Notes: generated from the sequence alone by a model not told the origin. Shown: positions 6,021 through 14,129, numbered from the stretch's first letter. The stretch is DNA of 22,651 nt from JAJZQD01 sp021847735 (GCA_027324025.1 DAHVYW010000067.1:1-22651), one strand, 5' to 3'. Program-made: numbers and translations.

Positions 6021-9000
6021 ATGCTGAGAGCCGCTCGCCTGAAAACCGTAGTTGCTGTTTTAGCAGCTTTTTGCCTGATTGTATCTAATATCATGCCTGT
6101 TTACGGTTTGTCATTTGGGGATATATCAGGCTATTGGGCCAAGGACTCCATATTGCGTTTGGCCAGTTTGCAGATAGTTAAAGGTTACGGTGCAACGTTT
6201 AACCCCTCGGCAGGGGTAACCCGGGCAGAATTTACCGCCATGATTGTCAATGCTCTGGGGCTTGATGACCAGGCCCGGGTTGTCAGTGCGAGTCCTACCG
6301 GCTACGCAGATGTTACGCCGTCCCACTGGGCTGCAGGCTTTATTATTGTGGCCAAGGAAATAGGGATAATTTCCGGATACCCAGACGGTACTTTCAAACC
6401 CTCGGCTATGATTCGAAGAGATGAAATTACCAGTGTTTTGGTTAGGGCTTTGGACCTTACGTCCGGCAACGGGATGAAAGACCCGCTGCAAGCCTTCGCC
6501 GACGGGAAGGATATCTCGGATTGGGCCGTAAACGCTGTCAAACTTGCCTTTAACTACAAGTTAATATCCGGGTTTCCTGACGGCATGTTTTACCCGGGCC
6601 ACAACGCTACCAGAGGGGAAACGGTTGTGCTTATAGAAAGAGTTTTGGAGCAGCTGGGGGCGGAGTTTACCTTTTACGGTAATGTTCAAAAAGTTGACCG
6701 GGTTTCCGGATTAACTCTGGACATTCAAGGCCAGATAGAATCATTCCCCTTGAAGGCCGGCGCCGAAGTAAGAATCGAGGGCGCACCGGGCACGATAAAT
6801 GATTTGAAACCGGGAAATAACGTGAACGTTATCCTGGATCGGGAAGGTTACATAAACTTTATTCAGACAGTAGAAGCGGTTACCCAGACGATGAAACAGG
6901 TAAACCTTCAGAGTTTTGGGTCAACCGGTTTGGAAAATCTCAATCCACAGGCAATTCACCGGCCAGCTGCCCGCACCGAACGGGCGTTAATAGTATCCGG
7001 TAAGGGTTTGACCGGGCAGGTTTCCCGGCTTATCGAATCCCGCGGGGGAAAAGTCGCATTTGTCAATAATGAAATTGACTTTATAAGTGCCGATGTAACA
7101 AACGCCTTGTTTCGTGAACTGAAGGCCAGTCCCCTGGTGGAACAGATAACGGCAGACCGCAGGGTAAAAGTTGACGCCCTGGGCCCTCTGGCTGATGACA
7201 CTTCGGTCACCCCAAACGAGGACAATCCCGGCATCAGTTTAAACGTTACGAAACAAGCAATCAAAGCGCCGGAATTTGTGAAGTTAACCCATTCGGACGG
7301 CAAAAATCAGGTAATAGCCATTATTGACACCGGTGTGGATCCCGGGCACCCCGATTTACAGAAAACATCGAGTGACACTCGTAAGATTATGGATTGGCGT
7401 GATTTCACCGGCGAGGGAGATATTGACACGAGTTCAATTGTTGCTCCCACCGGAAAAAACGTTAAATTGTCCATCGGGACTTACAACCTTGGACCTATTA
7501 CTTCCGTTTCCGGCCGAATCAGGTATGGTTATTTAAGGGAAGTCGATATTATTGACGCCAAGGGAAAGAACTTTGACATAAATTTTAACGGCAACAGAAA
7601 CGACCTGTTTGCGATTATCGTCGTGGATAGTACGAAGAGCGGCTTATATGATACGGTCTACATAGATACTAACAACAACAATGACTTTTCGGACGAAAAG
7701 CCCCTGCACCTTTTCTCCCGGAGTGCCGAGTTTGCAAGTTTTACCGGAAATATGGGGAAGGACCAATTTGATTTTGTCGTTACCGAAATAGACAGCGACG
7801 GGTCCAAAATTAACCTTGGATTTGACGGCAACGAACACGGTACCCACGTAGCCGGAATCGCTGCCGCCAACGGAAGGATCAAAGGAGTAGCGCCGGGGGC
7901 CCAGCTTATGGTTCTGAAGGCTTTGGACACAGCTGGATATGGTGACCTGAGTACCATCTCCGAGGCTATAACGTACGCAGCTTCCCACGGGGCCCAGATA
8001 ATTAACCTGAGTTTGGGCTTTCCTGTAAGTGACTCCGACAATGGCAGTCTGCCGGTAAAACTTCTGGATAATCTAACTGCAAAGTACGGTGTCATTTTTG
8101 TTGTGGCTGCCGGAAACGACGGGCCTGGGCTCAACACTGTGGTTGTTCCGGGTAATGACACGGCGGCCGTGAGTGTGGGTGCTTTTAACACCCCCGAAAT
8201 GTGGAAAACGGACTATGGCTGGGACGTACCCAACGAAAACCTTTGGTTTTTTAGTTCCGCCGGCCCGCGGACGGATGGCGCTGTATCCCCGTCGATTGTT
8301 GCACCGGGAAGTGCCGTTTCCACTGTTCCGTTACGCGACGGGAACCAGTACTGGCTCAGTGAGGGGACCAGTATGGCCGTTCCACACGTGGCCGGGGCTA
8401 TAGCATTGTTGATGGAAGTTGTGCAGAGGAATAAACTGAATGTTCCGCCTGTGACTATAAAAAGAGCCCTCGAACTTGGAGCCGGGCAAATCCCGGGCTA
8501 CCAGGCGGCGGAACAGGGTTATGGGGCCTTAAACCTAACCATGTCATGGGCCGAACTTCTAGCCCTTGGCCATGCTCCGTCAATCGGTGTGCAGACTTTA
8601 AACCCTTACACCGGTCAGGGTAAAGGTATATTTTTCAGAGAAGGTATACCTCAGAAATTAACCCTGTTTTTAAAAAACAACTCTGGCAGCATGAGTTCAC
8701 TGAAATTGGCCGAGGGGCCTTTCGTAAAACCGGCACAGGCCACAGTAAACGTACCTTCCGGGAAAACTCGCGCCATTGATTTAAATATTGATATCCCAGA
8801 CAAGAAAGGCCTGTTCTCGACTTTTATCACAGGGGATGATTCCGCGACTTACGGTAATGACTTTGAAGTGCTTGCTACGATAGTTAATCCTTATCAATTG
8901 TCCGAAGATAACAGTTACAGTGTCAGTATTGACGATTCCCAAAATGCTGCCCAATATAAACGATATTTCTTTAATGTACCGGCGGGCGCCGAATCTGTAA

Positions 9001-9542
9001 CGGCCAAACTGATGATACCCAAAAAGGCCGGCCGGGCAATGGTCTTCTTATTTAACCCGTATGGCCAGTTAGTGAGCGAATCAGATTTTGCCGGGGTTAA
9101 CCCTGATGGGGCTGCAGAAGAGGTCGACGCTTCCGGCCATGCTCCATCGGCGGGGGTATGGGAAGCGGTGGTTTATAGCTCGGCGGCTCTTAGCGCCTAC
9201 AGTTTAAATAGAAGCGATTACCGGCTAAGCATTTCCCTTGGAGGTGTTAAAACCGAAGAATTACAACAGGAAAACCGCAATGTAATTATTGGGGTTGTTC
9301 CCAAGGTTCTTCACTTTGGCTTGAAAAACTATGTTTCCGTTCAGGTCAGGGACAGGTACACAAAGAAGCCCTATGAAGGATTTATAGAAATTAATGGCAA
9401 AATATACTTCTCTCGTGGCGGCCGGGTAATACTGCCGGAGGATTACAAGGGTGATGACGCCAGTATTATCGTTAAGACCGTTCCGCAGTCTCCGGCGTTT
9501 AAGCCATGGGAATTTGATTTTAGGCTGCCGTTTACAGAATGA
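6021..9542 (+). CDS. Secreted SLH-anchored subtilisin-like serine protease (S8)
   Basis: The protein has 1173 residues. A signal peptide covers about residues 1-29. Three S-layer homology domains follow (about 31-81, 95-148 and 158-215), with hallmarks such as YWAKDSI, SGYPDGTFKP and TRGE. A small beta-rich domain follows at about 218-285, and then an I9-like inhibitor segment at about 318-385. The S8 catalytic domain has Asp436 (IIDTGVD), His606 (HGTHVAG), Asn699 (AAGNDG) and Ser784 (GTSMAVPH), so the triad and oxyanion residue are complete. Between Asp and His lies a large insertion that includes DTNNNNDFSDE, a probable calcium loop. The last 300 or so residues are beta-sandwich-like. It should be attached to the cell surface by the SLH domains and cleave proteins outside the cell. 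The ATG start has AGGGGGAT upstream. It follows the manC relic by 12 bases. Confidence 0.93.
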   Translation: MLRAARLKTVVAVLAAFCLIVSNIMPVYGLSFGDISGYWAKDSILRLASLQIVKGYGATFNPSAGVTRAEFTAMIVNALGLDDQARVVSASPTGYADVTPSHWAAGFIIVAKEIGIISGYPDGTFKPSAMIRRDEITSVLVRALDLTSGNGMKDPLQAFADGKDISDWAVNAVKLAFNYKLISGFPDGMFYPGHNATRGETVVLIERVLEQLGAEFTFYGNVQKVDRVSGLTLDIQGQIESFPLKAGAEVRIEGAPGTINDLKPGNNVNVILDREGYINFIQTVEAVTQTMKQVNLQSFGSTGLENLNPQAIHRPAARTERALIVSGKGLTGQVSRLIESRGGKVAFVNNEIDFISADVTNALFRELKASPLVEQITADRRVKVDALGPLADDTSVTPNEDNPGISLNVTKQAIKAPEFVKLTHSDGKNQVIAIIDTGVDPGHPDLQKTSSDTRKIMDWRDFTGEGDIDTSSIVAPTGKNVKLSIGTYNLGPITSVSGRIRYGYLREVDIIDAKGKNFDINFNGNRNDLFAIIVVDSTKSGLYDTVYIDTNNNNDFSDEKPLHLFSRSAEFASFTGNMGKDQFDFVVTEIDSDGSKINLGFDGNEHGTHVAGIAAANGRIKGVAPGAQLMVLKALDTAGYGDLSTISEAITYAASHGAQIINLSLGFPVSDSDNGSLPVKLLDNLTAKYGVIFVVAAGNDGPGLNTVVVPGNDTAAVSVGAFNTPEMWKTDYGWDVPNENLWFFSSAGPRTDGAVSPSIVAPGSAVSTVPLRDGNQYWLSEGTSMAVPHVAGAIALLMEVVQRNKLNVPPVTIKRALELGAGQIPGYQAAEQGYGALNLTMSWAELLALGHAPSIGVQTLNPYTGQGKGIFFREGIPQKLTLFLKNNSGSMSSLKLAEGPFVKPAQATVNVPSGKTRAIDLNIDIPDKKGLFSTFITGDDSATYGNDFEVLATIVNPYQLSEDNSYSVSIDDSQNAAQYKRYFFNVPAGAESVTAKLMIPKKAGRAMVFLFNPYGQLVSESDFAGVNPDGAAEEVDASGHAPSAGVWEAVVYSSAALSAYSLNRSDYRLSISLGGVKTEELQQENRNVIIGVVPKVLHFGLKNYVSVQVRDRYTKKPYEGFIEINGKIYFSRGGRVILPEDYKGDDASIIVKTVPQSPAFKPWEFDFRLPFTE

Positions 9543-9561
9543 TTTTTCCAGTAACTTGTTG

Positions 9562-9590
9562 TTGAATGTGTTAGTAAATTACGGTAAAAT
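9562..9590 (+). promoter_or_regulatory. Promoter of the LCP gene
   Basis: TTGAAT (9562-9567) and TAAAAT (9585-9590) are separated by 17 bp, and the -10 is preceded by GG (GGTAAAAT). The same core occurs at 13166 and 17436. The expected transcript start is near 9597, leaving a leader of about 55 bases. Confidence 0.65.
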
Positions 9591-9610
9591 ATCTGCGTAG
9601 AACATTTTAT

Positions 9611-9627
9611 AATTATCAGAGATAATT
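9611..9627 (+). promoter_or_regulatory. Perfect dyad in the LCP leader
   Basis: AATTATC (9611-9617), spacer AGA, and GATAATT (9621-9627) form a perfect 7-bp inverted repeat. It lies just after the predicted transcription start and 14 bases before the GAGGTG ribosome site. It could be an operator or a weak RNA hairpin. No particular regulator is suggested. Confidence 0.35.
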
Positions 9628-9652
9628 TGGTTTTGGATAGAGGTGAAGTGGG

Positions 9653-11005
9653 ATGTTTCCAGTGCGTAAACGAGTTTCACCGTTAAAATTTATTGCACTG
9701 TTGCTTGTATTTACTGTATCGTTTTTTGCCGGCAAGTTTATCGCTGACTGGGGTATTATTGACAGGCCCCAAAATATGGGAAACACTGCTCTGCAAAATG
9801 GGGCCGAACTCCCGGTTAACAGGCTAAATGTCCTCCTATTGGGTGTTGATGCCCGCCCTGGGGAAAAAGATGCCAGAACAGACTCAATTATACTTATCAG
9901 TATTGACAGGGATACCAAAAAAATTGCTATGGTTTCAATTCCGCGCGATACGATGGTGGAAATAGAAGGCCACGGCACAAATAAAATTAATGCGGCCAAT
10001 GTCTTTGGCGGGGCTGAGTTGGCCCGGCAAACCGTTGAAAATTTACTGGGGGTAGAGATACCTTACTATATTAAAACAAATTTTAACGGTTTTAAGGAAA
10101 TTATAGACACTTTGGGCGGAGTTGATATTGATGTGGAGAAGCGGATGTACTACCCATCAGAAAATATCAACCTTAAGGCGGGGTTACAAAGGCTTGACGG
10201 CTACAATGCCCTTGGATATGTCAGGTTCAGGCACGACGCTTTGGGTGACATAGGCAGGACCGAGCGCCAGCAAAAGTTTCTTTCCGCCCTGGCTAAAGAG
10301 ATGCTGCGGGCCCGTACCATCATCAAGGCTCCGGTATTAGTACCAAAACTGATGGATGCAGTTGAAACCAACCTCGGTGTTGGCGACGCTATTTTAGTGG
10401 CAAGGGCCGCATCCAGCCTGGATTCCAACAATATAGTGACTGCGACTCTCCCGGGGACGTTCTACAATTATAAGGGAATAAGCTACTGGAAGATAGATGA
10501 GGCAAAATCCAAGGTTGTGTTAAGTGAGCTGTTTGATGGAATTAAACTGGCCACTATCACCGGTCCCGATGAAACCGTTCCCGCAGATAAACCGGTGGGA
10601 AAAAAGCCCAAACAAAATCCGGCAACTACTCAGAGTCCGGATACTGCGCCTGCGGATCAGCCTGTTAACGGCACAGCGGGGCAGAGTCCAAATAGCCAAT
10701 TCGGCACTTATCCCGGACAGGATAGTAACCCTTTGCCGCCTGACGCAGAAACAGGCCAGTCCGGGCAGACCCCAAGCGGGCAAACCCCGGGCCTAAACAA
10801 TCAGAACCTCAACGGACAAAACCCGAACGGACAGAGCCCAACTGAACAGAACTCAGGCAAGCAAAAATCTAATCCTACAACTCCTCCAACATCTAATAAT
10901 ACCGGCACATATACGACTAATCCGGGAACTGCTGCCGGTCCGGCAACCGGTGCTGGAACAACCGGTGTAAATACTCCCGGAGCCAATGCTGTCATAAAGG
11001 GATAG
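9653..11005 (+). CDS. LytR-CpsA-Psr (LCP) family cell-wall polymer ligase
   Basis: The protein has 450 residues. A transmembrane anchor lies at about 13-32. The extracellular LCP domain covers about 57-255 and has the motifs LLLGVDAR (with Asp66), ARTDSIIL, VSIPRDTMVEI, DTLGGVDIDVE, and VRFRHDALGDIGRTERQQ. LCP enzymes move a polymer from its undecaprenyl carrier to peptidoglycan, using these Arg and Asp residues for the pyrophosphate. From about residue 300 the protein becomes a Pro/Gln/Asn/Gly/Thr-rich tail of some 150 residues with short repeats such as NGQNPNGQ, probably a disordered wall-spanning stretch. ATG 9653 has GAGGTG at 9641-9646. It lies directly before a TagA homologue, which fits attachment of a teichoic-acid-like or secondary wall polymer. 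Confidence 0.9.
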   Translation: MFPVRKRVSPLKFIALLLVFTVSFFAGKFIADWGIIDRPQNMGNTALQNGAELPVNRLNVLLLGVDARPGEKDARTDSIILISIDRDTKKIAMVSIPRDTMVEIEGHGTNKINAANVFGGAELARQTVENLLGVEIPYYIKTNFNGFKEIIDTLGGVDIDVEKRMYYPSENINLKAGLQRLDGYNALGYVRFRHDALGDIGRTERQQKFLSALAKEMLRARTIIKAPVLVPKLMDAVETNLGVGDAILVARAASSLDSNNIVTATLPGTFYNYKGISYWKIDEAKSKVVLSELFDGIKLATITGPDETVPADKPVGKKPKQNPATTQSPDTAPADQPVNGTAGQSPNSQFGTYPGQDSNPLPPDAETGQSGQTPSGQTPGLNNQNLNGQNPNGQSPTEQNSGKQKSNPTTPPTSNNTGTYTTNPGTAAGPATGAGTTGVNTPGANAVIKG

Positions 11006-11022
11006 GGCATACCTATCCCTTT
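10996..11022 (+). other. Perfect 11-bp hairpin overlapping the LCP stop codon
   Basis: AAAGGGATAGG (10996-11006) pairs perfectly with CCTATCCCTTT (11012-11022) across a 5-base loop GCATA. The stop codon is inside the left arm. No T run follows (CCGCTATAAGG), so it is not a standard terminator. The ribosome site of the next gene begins about 9 bases later. Confidence 0.6.
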
Positions 11023-11044
11023 CCGCTATAAGGGGTGGGATAAA

Positions 11045-11767
11045 ATGGCTAGGGTTTTTATACTCGGGGTGGGAATAGACAATCTGACCCTCAAGGAAGC
11101 AGCGGATAAAATAGACCGCATAATCGAAAAAGGTAAACCCAGCCTTGTCGTGACCGCCAATCCCGAAATTATCATGCGGGCCAGGGATGACGAGGCTTTT
11201 CGGGAATGCCTTGCGGATGCGCAAATGGTTACACCTGATGGAATCGGTATTATCATTGCGGCAAGTTTGCTGGGAACCCCCTTAAAACAAAGAGTAACCG
11301 GTATTGACCTGATTGCTAAACTGTTTGAGGCTGCAGCAGATAAAAAATACAGGTTCTATTTTGTAGGGGCAAAGCCCGGAATAGCTGAAAGGGCTGCTTC
11401 GAACATCATAAATAAATACCCGGGGGTGGAGGTAGTCGGCATACACCACGGGTATTTTCAGGAAGACTCACAGGTTATTGAAGACATTGAACGGAAGAAA
11501 CCTCACATTGTACTTGCCGCCTTGGGAATGGGCAAGCAGGAAAGGTGGATAAAGGACAGGGTTCAAAAAACCGGTGTCCCGGTAAGTATAGGCGTAGGCG
11601 GCAGTTTTGATGTTTTTGCCGGAGAGGCCAAAAGAGCCCCGTTTTGGATGCGTAAGGCAGGACTCGAATGGATGTACAGACTGATGCTGCAGCCTTCTCG
11701 TTTCGGGCGTATGCTTCAGCTTCCCAAGTTCTTGTTTGCGGTTCTCGTTTCAAAAGTGTCCAGGTAG
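11045..11767 (+). CDS. WecG/TagA/CpsF-family glycosyltransferase
   Basis: This 240-residue protein is a full-length member of the GT26 family. Motifs in order are VVTANPEIIMRARDD (Thr37), MVTPDGIGIIIAA (Asp65), RVTGIDLI, YFVGAKPG, VEVVGIHHGYF, LAALGMGKQERWI, VGVGGSFDVFAGEAKRAP and GLEWMYRLMLQPSR. Thr37 and Asp65 are in the positions reported as important in TagA. Family members add ManNAc or a similar sugar to lipid-linked GlcNAc, the step after TagO. The C-terminal basic, hydrophobic region usually helps membrane binding. ATG 11045 has AAGGGGTGG upstream. The sugar specificity cannot be told from sequence, so no symbol is given. Confidence 0.88.
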   Translation: MARVFILGVGIDNLTLKEAADKIDRIIEKGKPSLVVTANPEIIMRARDDEAFRECLADAQMVTPDGIGIIIAASLLGTPLKQRVTGIDLIAKLFEAAADKKYRFYFVGAKPGIAERAASNIINKYPGVEVVGIHHGYFQEDSQVIEDIERKKPHIVLAALGMGKQERWIKDRVQKTGVPVSIGVGGSFDVFAGEAKRAPFWMRKAGLEWMYRLMLQPSRFGRMLQLPKFLFAVLVSKVSR

Positions 11768-11787
11768 TTTACAAAAAGAAAAAAGAT

Positions 11788-11838
11788 GCCGGTTGGGGTG
11801 CTGTCACGAACGGAAGTCCCCGGCCGGCAATTGTTATT
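11788..11838 (+). terminator. Possible weak terminator after the TagA homologue
   Basis: GCCGGTTGGGG (11788-11798) can pair with CCCCGGCCGGC (11818-11828), giving 11 pairs with two G-U wobbles and a 19-base loop. It is followed by AATTGTTATTT, a poor T tract. It starts about 20 bases past the stop. The long loop and interrupted T tract make termination uncertain. The rest of the 196-base gap holds the dyad at 11911-11932 and no confident promoter; TTAACA at 11864 with TTAAAT at 11888 is only a weak match. Confidence 0.4.
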
Positions 11839-11910
11839 TCTATAACCCTTCGCCCATTAAGCCTTAACAGTAATTACCAGAAAAGAATTAAATTATAAAA
11901 GAAGGGGATG

Positions 11911-11932
11911 CCTAGTTGCTATCGAAACTAGG
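11911..11932 (+). promoter_or_regulatory. Inverted repeat before the second SLH gene
   Basis: CCTAGTT (11911-11917) and AACTAGG (11926-11932) form a perfect 7-bp inverted repeat with an 8-base spacer. It lies about 18 bases upstream of the AGGAGG site of the SLH gene. It may be an operator or a leader hairpin. The role is unknown. Confidence 0.35.
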
Positions 11933-11963
11933 AATTATCACTAAAAATTAGGAGGATTGGCAG

Positions 11964-13019
11964 ATGAAAAGGTTTGCGGCTATCATGTTACTGGCTACCA
12001 TTTTTGTGTTTTTTTCTATTCCTGCTACAGCCAACAAATCAGATTATGTGGTCGAAGACTTTAATGACATTGTAAGTAACAGCGGCGCCGGGCACTGGGC
12101 CTTCAATGAAATGAGTGAGTTAATATCTATGGGTATTCTAAAAGGGTATAACGGTGGAACTGTCTACGATGATAATTTAGGCCAAGAGGTTCCGGTACAA
12201 TTGGCCAAGCCTGACCGGAAAATAACCCGCGCTGAATTTGCAGTTCTTTTGTCCGAGGTTTTAAATCTCCAACCTGGTGAAGCGACAGTGGCCTTTAATG
12301 ATCAAATTCCGTCCTGGGCCAAGGACGCCGTCAACGCTCTATCTAAAGCGGGGATAATTAGGGGCAACCCAGACGGTACTTTTAGACCGGACGATAATAT
12401 TTCCAGAGCGGAAATTGCTGCAATGATTGTGCAGTCCGTAAACGATAAGAGTGAAAAAGCGGGCAAATATTTCCCGGATGTTCGGTCCAGGGAAAGCCAC
12501 TGGGCTTATGACTTTATCCAAAAGGCTTCGTCCATGGGCATTATAAAGGGTCAGCCCAACGGAAAGTTCGCCCCGAACCGCAGCGCCCTGCGAGCAGAGG
12601 TGGCAGTGATGCTTTACCAGTTTATGTTAAAAGACAGGAGCCAGGCTCCGGAAGACGGGAGACTGCTCACGCGTACTGATAACATGCTTAAAGCCATTGA
12701 AGCCAGTATCAATAACAACCCAGGCGCCGTAGAGCTTTCGTCCGCTTTGCCTTATCTAACCGGCCGGGAGGAGGCTATACTGGCAGACAGCGCGAAAACC
12801 ATTAATGACATGAAACAAAGAGTTTCTCTCTCCTACCGGGTAACTTACCCCGGTACTGTAGTCGATAAGAGTGACCGCTGGGCTGAAGTGGTGTACCAGT
12901 CTTTGATTACTGTTTCGGCTGGAGACAAAAAATCCGAAAGACGGTCCAGGGAGCATTATTACCTGATGAAAATCGGGGACGAGTGGTACATATACTCCGA
13001 TATGATTGAAGACCTTTAG
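11964..13019 (+). CDS. Secreted SLH-domain surface protein with a C-terminal domain of unknown function
   Basis: The protein has 351 residues. A signal peptide covers about 1-23 (IPATA at its end). Three SLH domains follow, at about 33-101, 110-160 and 169-221. The first carries an unusual insertion of about 20 residues after KGYNGG, while the second (GNPDGTFRPDDNISRAE) and third (GQPNGKFAPNRSALRAE) are standard. The last 120 or so residues form an alpha+beta domain ending in SREHYYLMKIGDEWYIYSDM, which looks like an NTF2-like or related small fold; this is a guess. SLH domains bind pyruvylated secondary wall polymers. The gene lies inside the wall-polymer cluster. ATG 11964 has AGGAGG at 11951-11956. 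Confidence 0.88.
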   Translation: MKRFAAIMLLATIFVFFSIPATANKSDYVVEDFNDIVSNSGAGHWAFNEMSELISMGILKGYNGGTVYDDNLGQEVPVQLAKPDRKITRAEFAVLLSEVLNLQPGEATVAFNDQIPSWAKDAVNALSKAGIIRGNPDGTFRPDDNISRAEIAAMIVQSVNDKSEKAGKYFPDVRSRESHWAYDFIQKASSMGIIKGQPNGKFAPNRSALRAEVAVMLYQFMLKDRSQAPEDGRLLTRTDNMLKAIEASINNNPGAVELSSALPYLTGREEAILADSAKTINDMKQRVSLSYRVTYPGTVVDKSDRWAEVVYQSLITVSAGDKKSERRSREHYYLMKIGDEWYIYSDMIEDL

Positions 13020-13038
13020 CCGCCCCGGCTTTAGACCT

Positions 13039-13104
13039 GCCCGTTTTGCCCAACCTCTGGCGTACACCGGGCCTGCGCGCTTTGAGATTATCGGTAAAAC
13101 GGGC
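13039..13104 (+). other. Long inverted repeat in the gap before the epimerase gene
   Basis: GCCCGTTTTGCC (13039-13050) pairs with GGTAAAACGGGC (13093-13104), giving 12 pairs including one G-T wobble across a 42-base loop. A second inverted repeat, ATGCCC (13111-13116) with GGGCAT (13132-13137), follows. There is no T run at the end, so this is not a plain terminator. It may be a structured 3' region of the SLH transcript or a degraded repeat. Confidence 0.45.
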
Positions 13105-13142
13105 CTTCCAATGCCCAAAGGCTGGTATTCCGGGCATAAACC

Positions 13143-13171
13143 TTGTTAAACAAGACTTCAACTGGTAAAAT
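13143..13171 (+). promoter_or_regulatory. Promoter of the epimerase/GT4/MurJ operon
   Basis: TTGTTA (13143-13148) and TAAAAT (13166-13171) have a 17-bp spacer and the GGTAAAATAT context also seen at 9583. The gene begins 44 bases past the -10. Confidence 0.65.
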
Positions 13172-13214
13172 ATAAGAATAGGGTTTTAAAGGCTGTTGTG
13201 AAAGGGTGTAGATA

Positions 13215-14129
13215 TTGAGAGTTCTCGTTACCGGCGGCGCCGGTTTTATTGGTTCACACACCGTAGATAAGCTTATTGAGAAAGGGGCAGAGGTTGTTGT
13301 AGTTGATGACCTGTCTGCTGGAAAAGCGGAGAACCTCAACCCTAAGGCGGATTTTGTCAAATTAGATATAACCTCCGAACAATTAGCCGAAGCATTTGGC
13401 CGTTACCGTCCGGAATATGTCATTCATCTTGCCGCTCAGGTTAGTGTTGTCAAATCTCTGGGCAATCCTGTAAAAGACTGCCTCACTAATATAACCGGGA
13501 GTGTAAACCTTTTGGAAAACTGCCGGCGGCACGGGGTAAGCAAGGTTGTCTATGCTTCATCTGCCGCAGTTTACGGTAACCCTGACCATATTGAGGTTTC
13601 CGAAGAAACCTCCAACCTGCCAATGTCTTTTTACGGGGTGTCCAAGTTGACCCCCGAGAATTATCTGAGGGTGTTTAATCACCTGTATGGCCTGAGATAC
13701 ACTGTTTTGCGGTATGCTAATGTATACGGGCCCAGGCAGGATGCCGCCGGGGAGGGTGGTGTGGTCTCTATTTTTGCCACTAAGGTCCTGGCCGGAGAAA
13801 ATCCTGTGATATTCGGTGACGGGGAACAGACCAGGGATTTTGTCTATGTCGAGGATGTGGCCAAGGCCAATATCAGGGCTTTAAAAGGCGGGGATATGGC
13901 AGCTCTCAACGTCGGCACCGGCATTCGTACCTCGGTTAACAGGTTGTTCTCAGTTATCTCCCAACTCACAGGCGCCTGTCTTAAACCTGTGTATTCCGAA
14001 GCCCGTGACGGAGAAATCCTCCATAGCTGTATGGATGTTAGAAAAATTAAGGAAACCCTTGGTTGGGAACCGGGATTTTTGTTAAAAGAAGGTTTGGCCA
14101 AGACGGTGGATTTTTACCGGCAGAGTTAA
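13215..14129 (+). CDS. NAD-dependent nucleotide-sugar epimerase (GalE-like, extended SDR)
   Basis: The protein has 304 residues. The Rossmann motif GGAGFIGS is at residues 7-14, and Asp31-Asp32 follow the second strand. The catalytic region is YASSAAVYG (113-121) with Tyr140 and Lys144 of YGVSK. Substrate-side motifs are YANVYGPRQ and GDGEQTRDFVYVEDVA. These match UDP-glucose/UDP-GlcNAc 4-epimerases and related dehydratases, and the compact length fits bacterial and archaeal GalE-like forms. It would interconvert UDP-sugars for the wall polymer. The exact sugar is not determined. TTG 13215 is the start, preceded by AAAGGGTG; it places MRVLVTGG at the correct N-terminus. It is followed 40 bases later by the GT4 gene. 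Confidence 0.87.
   Translation: MRVLVTGGAGFIGSHTVDKLIEKGAEVVVVDDLSAGKAENLNPKADFVKLDITSEQLAEAFGRYRPEYVIHLAAQVSVVKSLGNPVKDCLTNITGSVNLLENCRRHGVSKVVYASSAAVYGNPDHIEVSEETSNLPMSFYGVSKLTPENYLRVFNHLYGLRYTVLRYANVYGPRQDAAGEGGVVSIFATKVLAGENPVIFGDGEQTRDFVYVEDVAKANIRALKGGDMAALNVGTGIRTSVNRLFSVISQLTGACLKPVYSEARDGEILHSCMDVRKIKETLGWEPGFLLKEGLAKTVDFYRQS

Noticed and set aside
7658..8191. Long open frame on the minus strand opposite the protease
   Set aside because: The protease catalytic residues His606 and Asn699 are encoded on the plus strand here. The opposite frame shows no family features.
10720..10870. Short tandem NGQ-type repeats as a CRISPR or DNA satellite
   Set aside because: The repetition is at protein level within the LCP tail. 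DNA units are irregular, without conserved repeats or spacers.
11788..11960. A known riboswitch upstream of the SLH gene
   Set aside because: Stems are present, but I find none of the conserved cores of c-di-GMP, c-di-AMP, SAM, T-box or cobalamin elements that I can recall.
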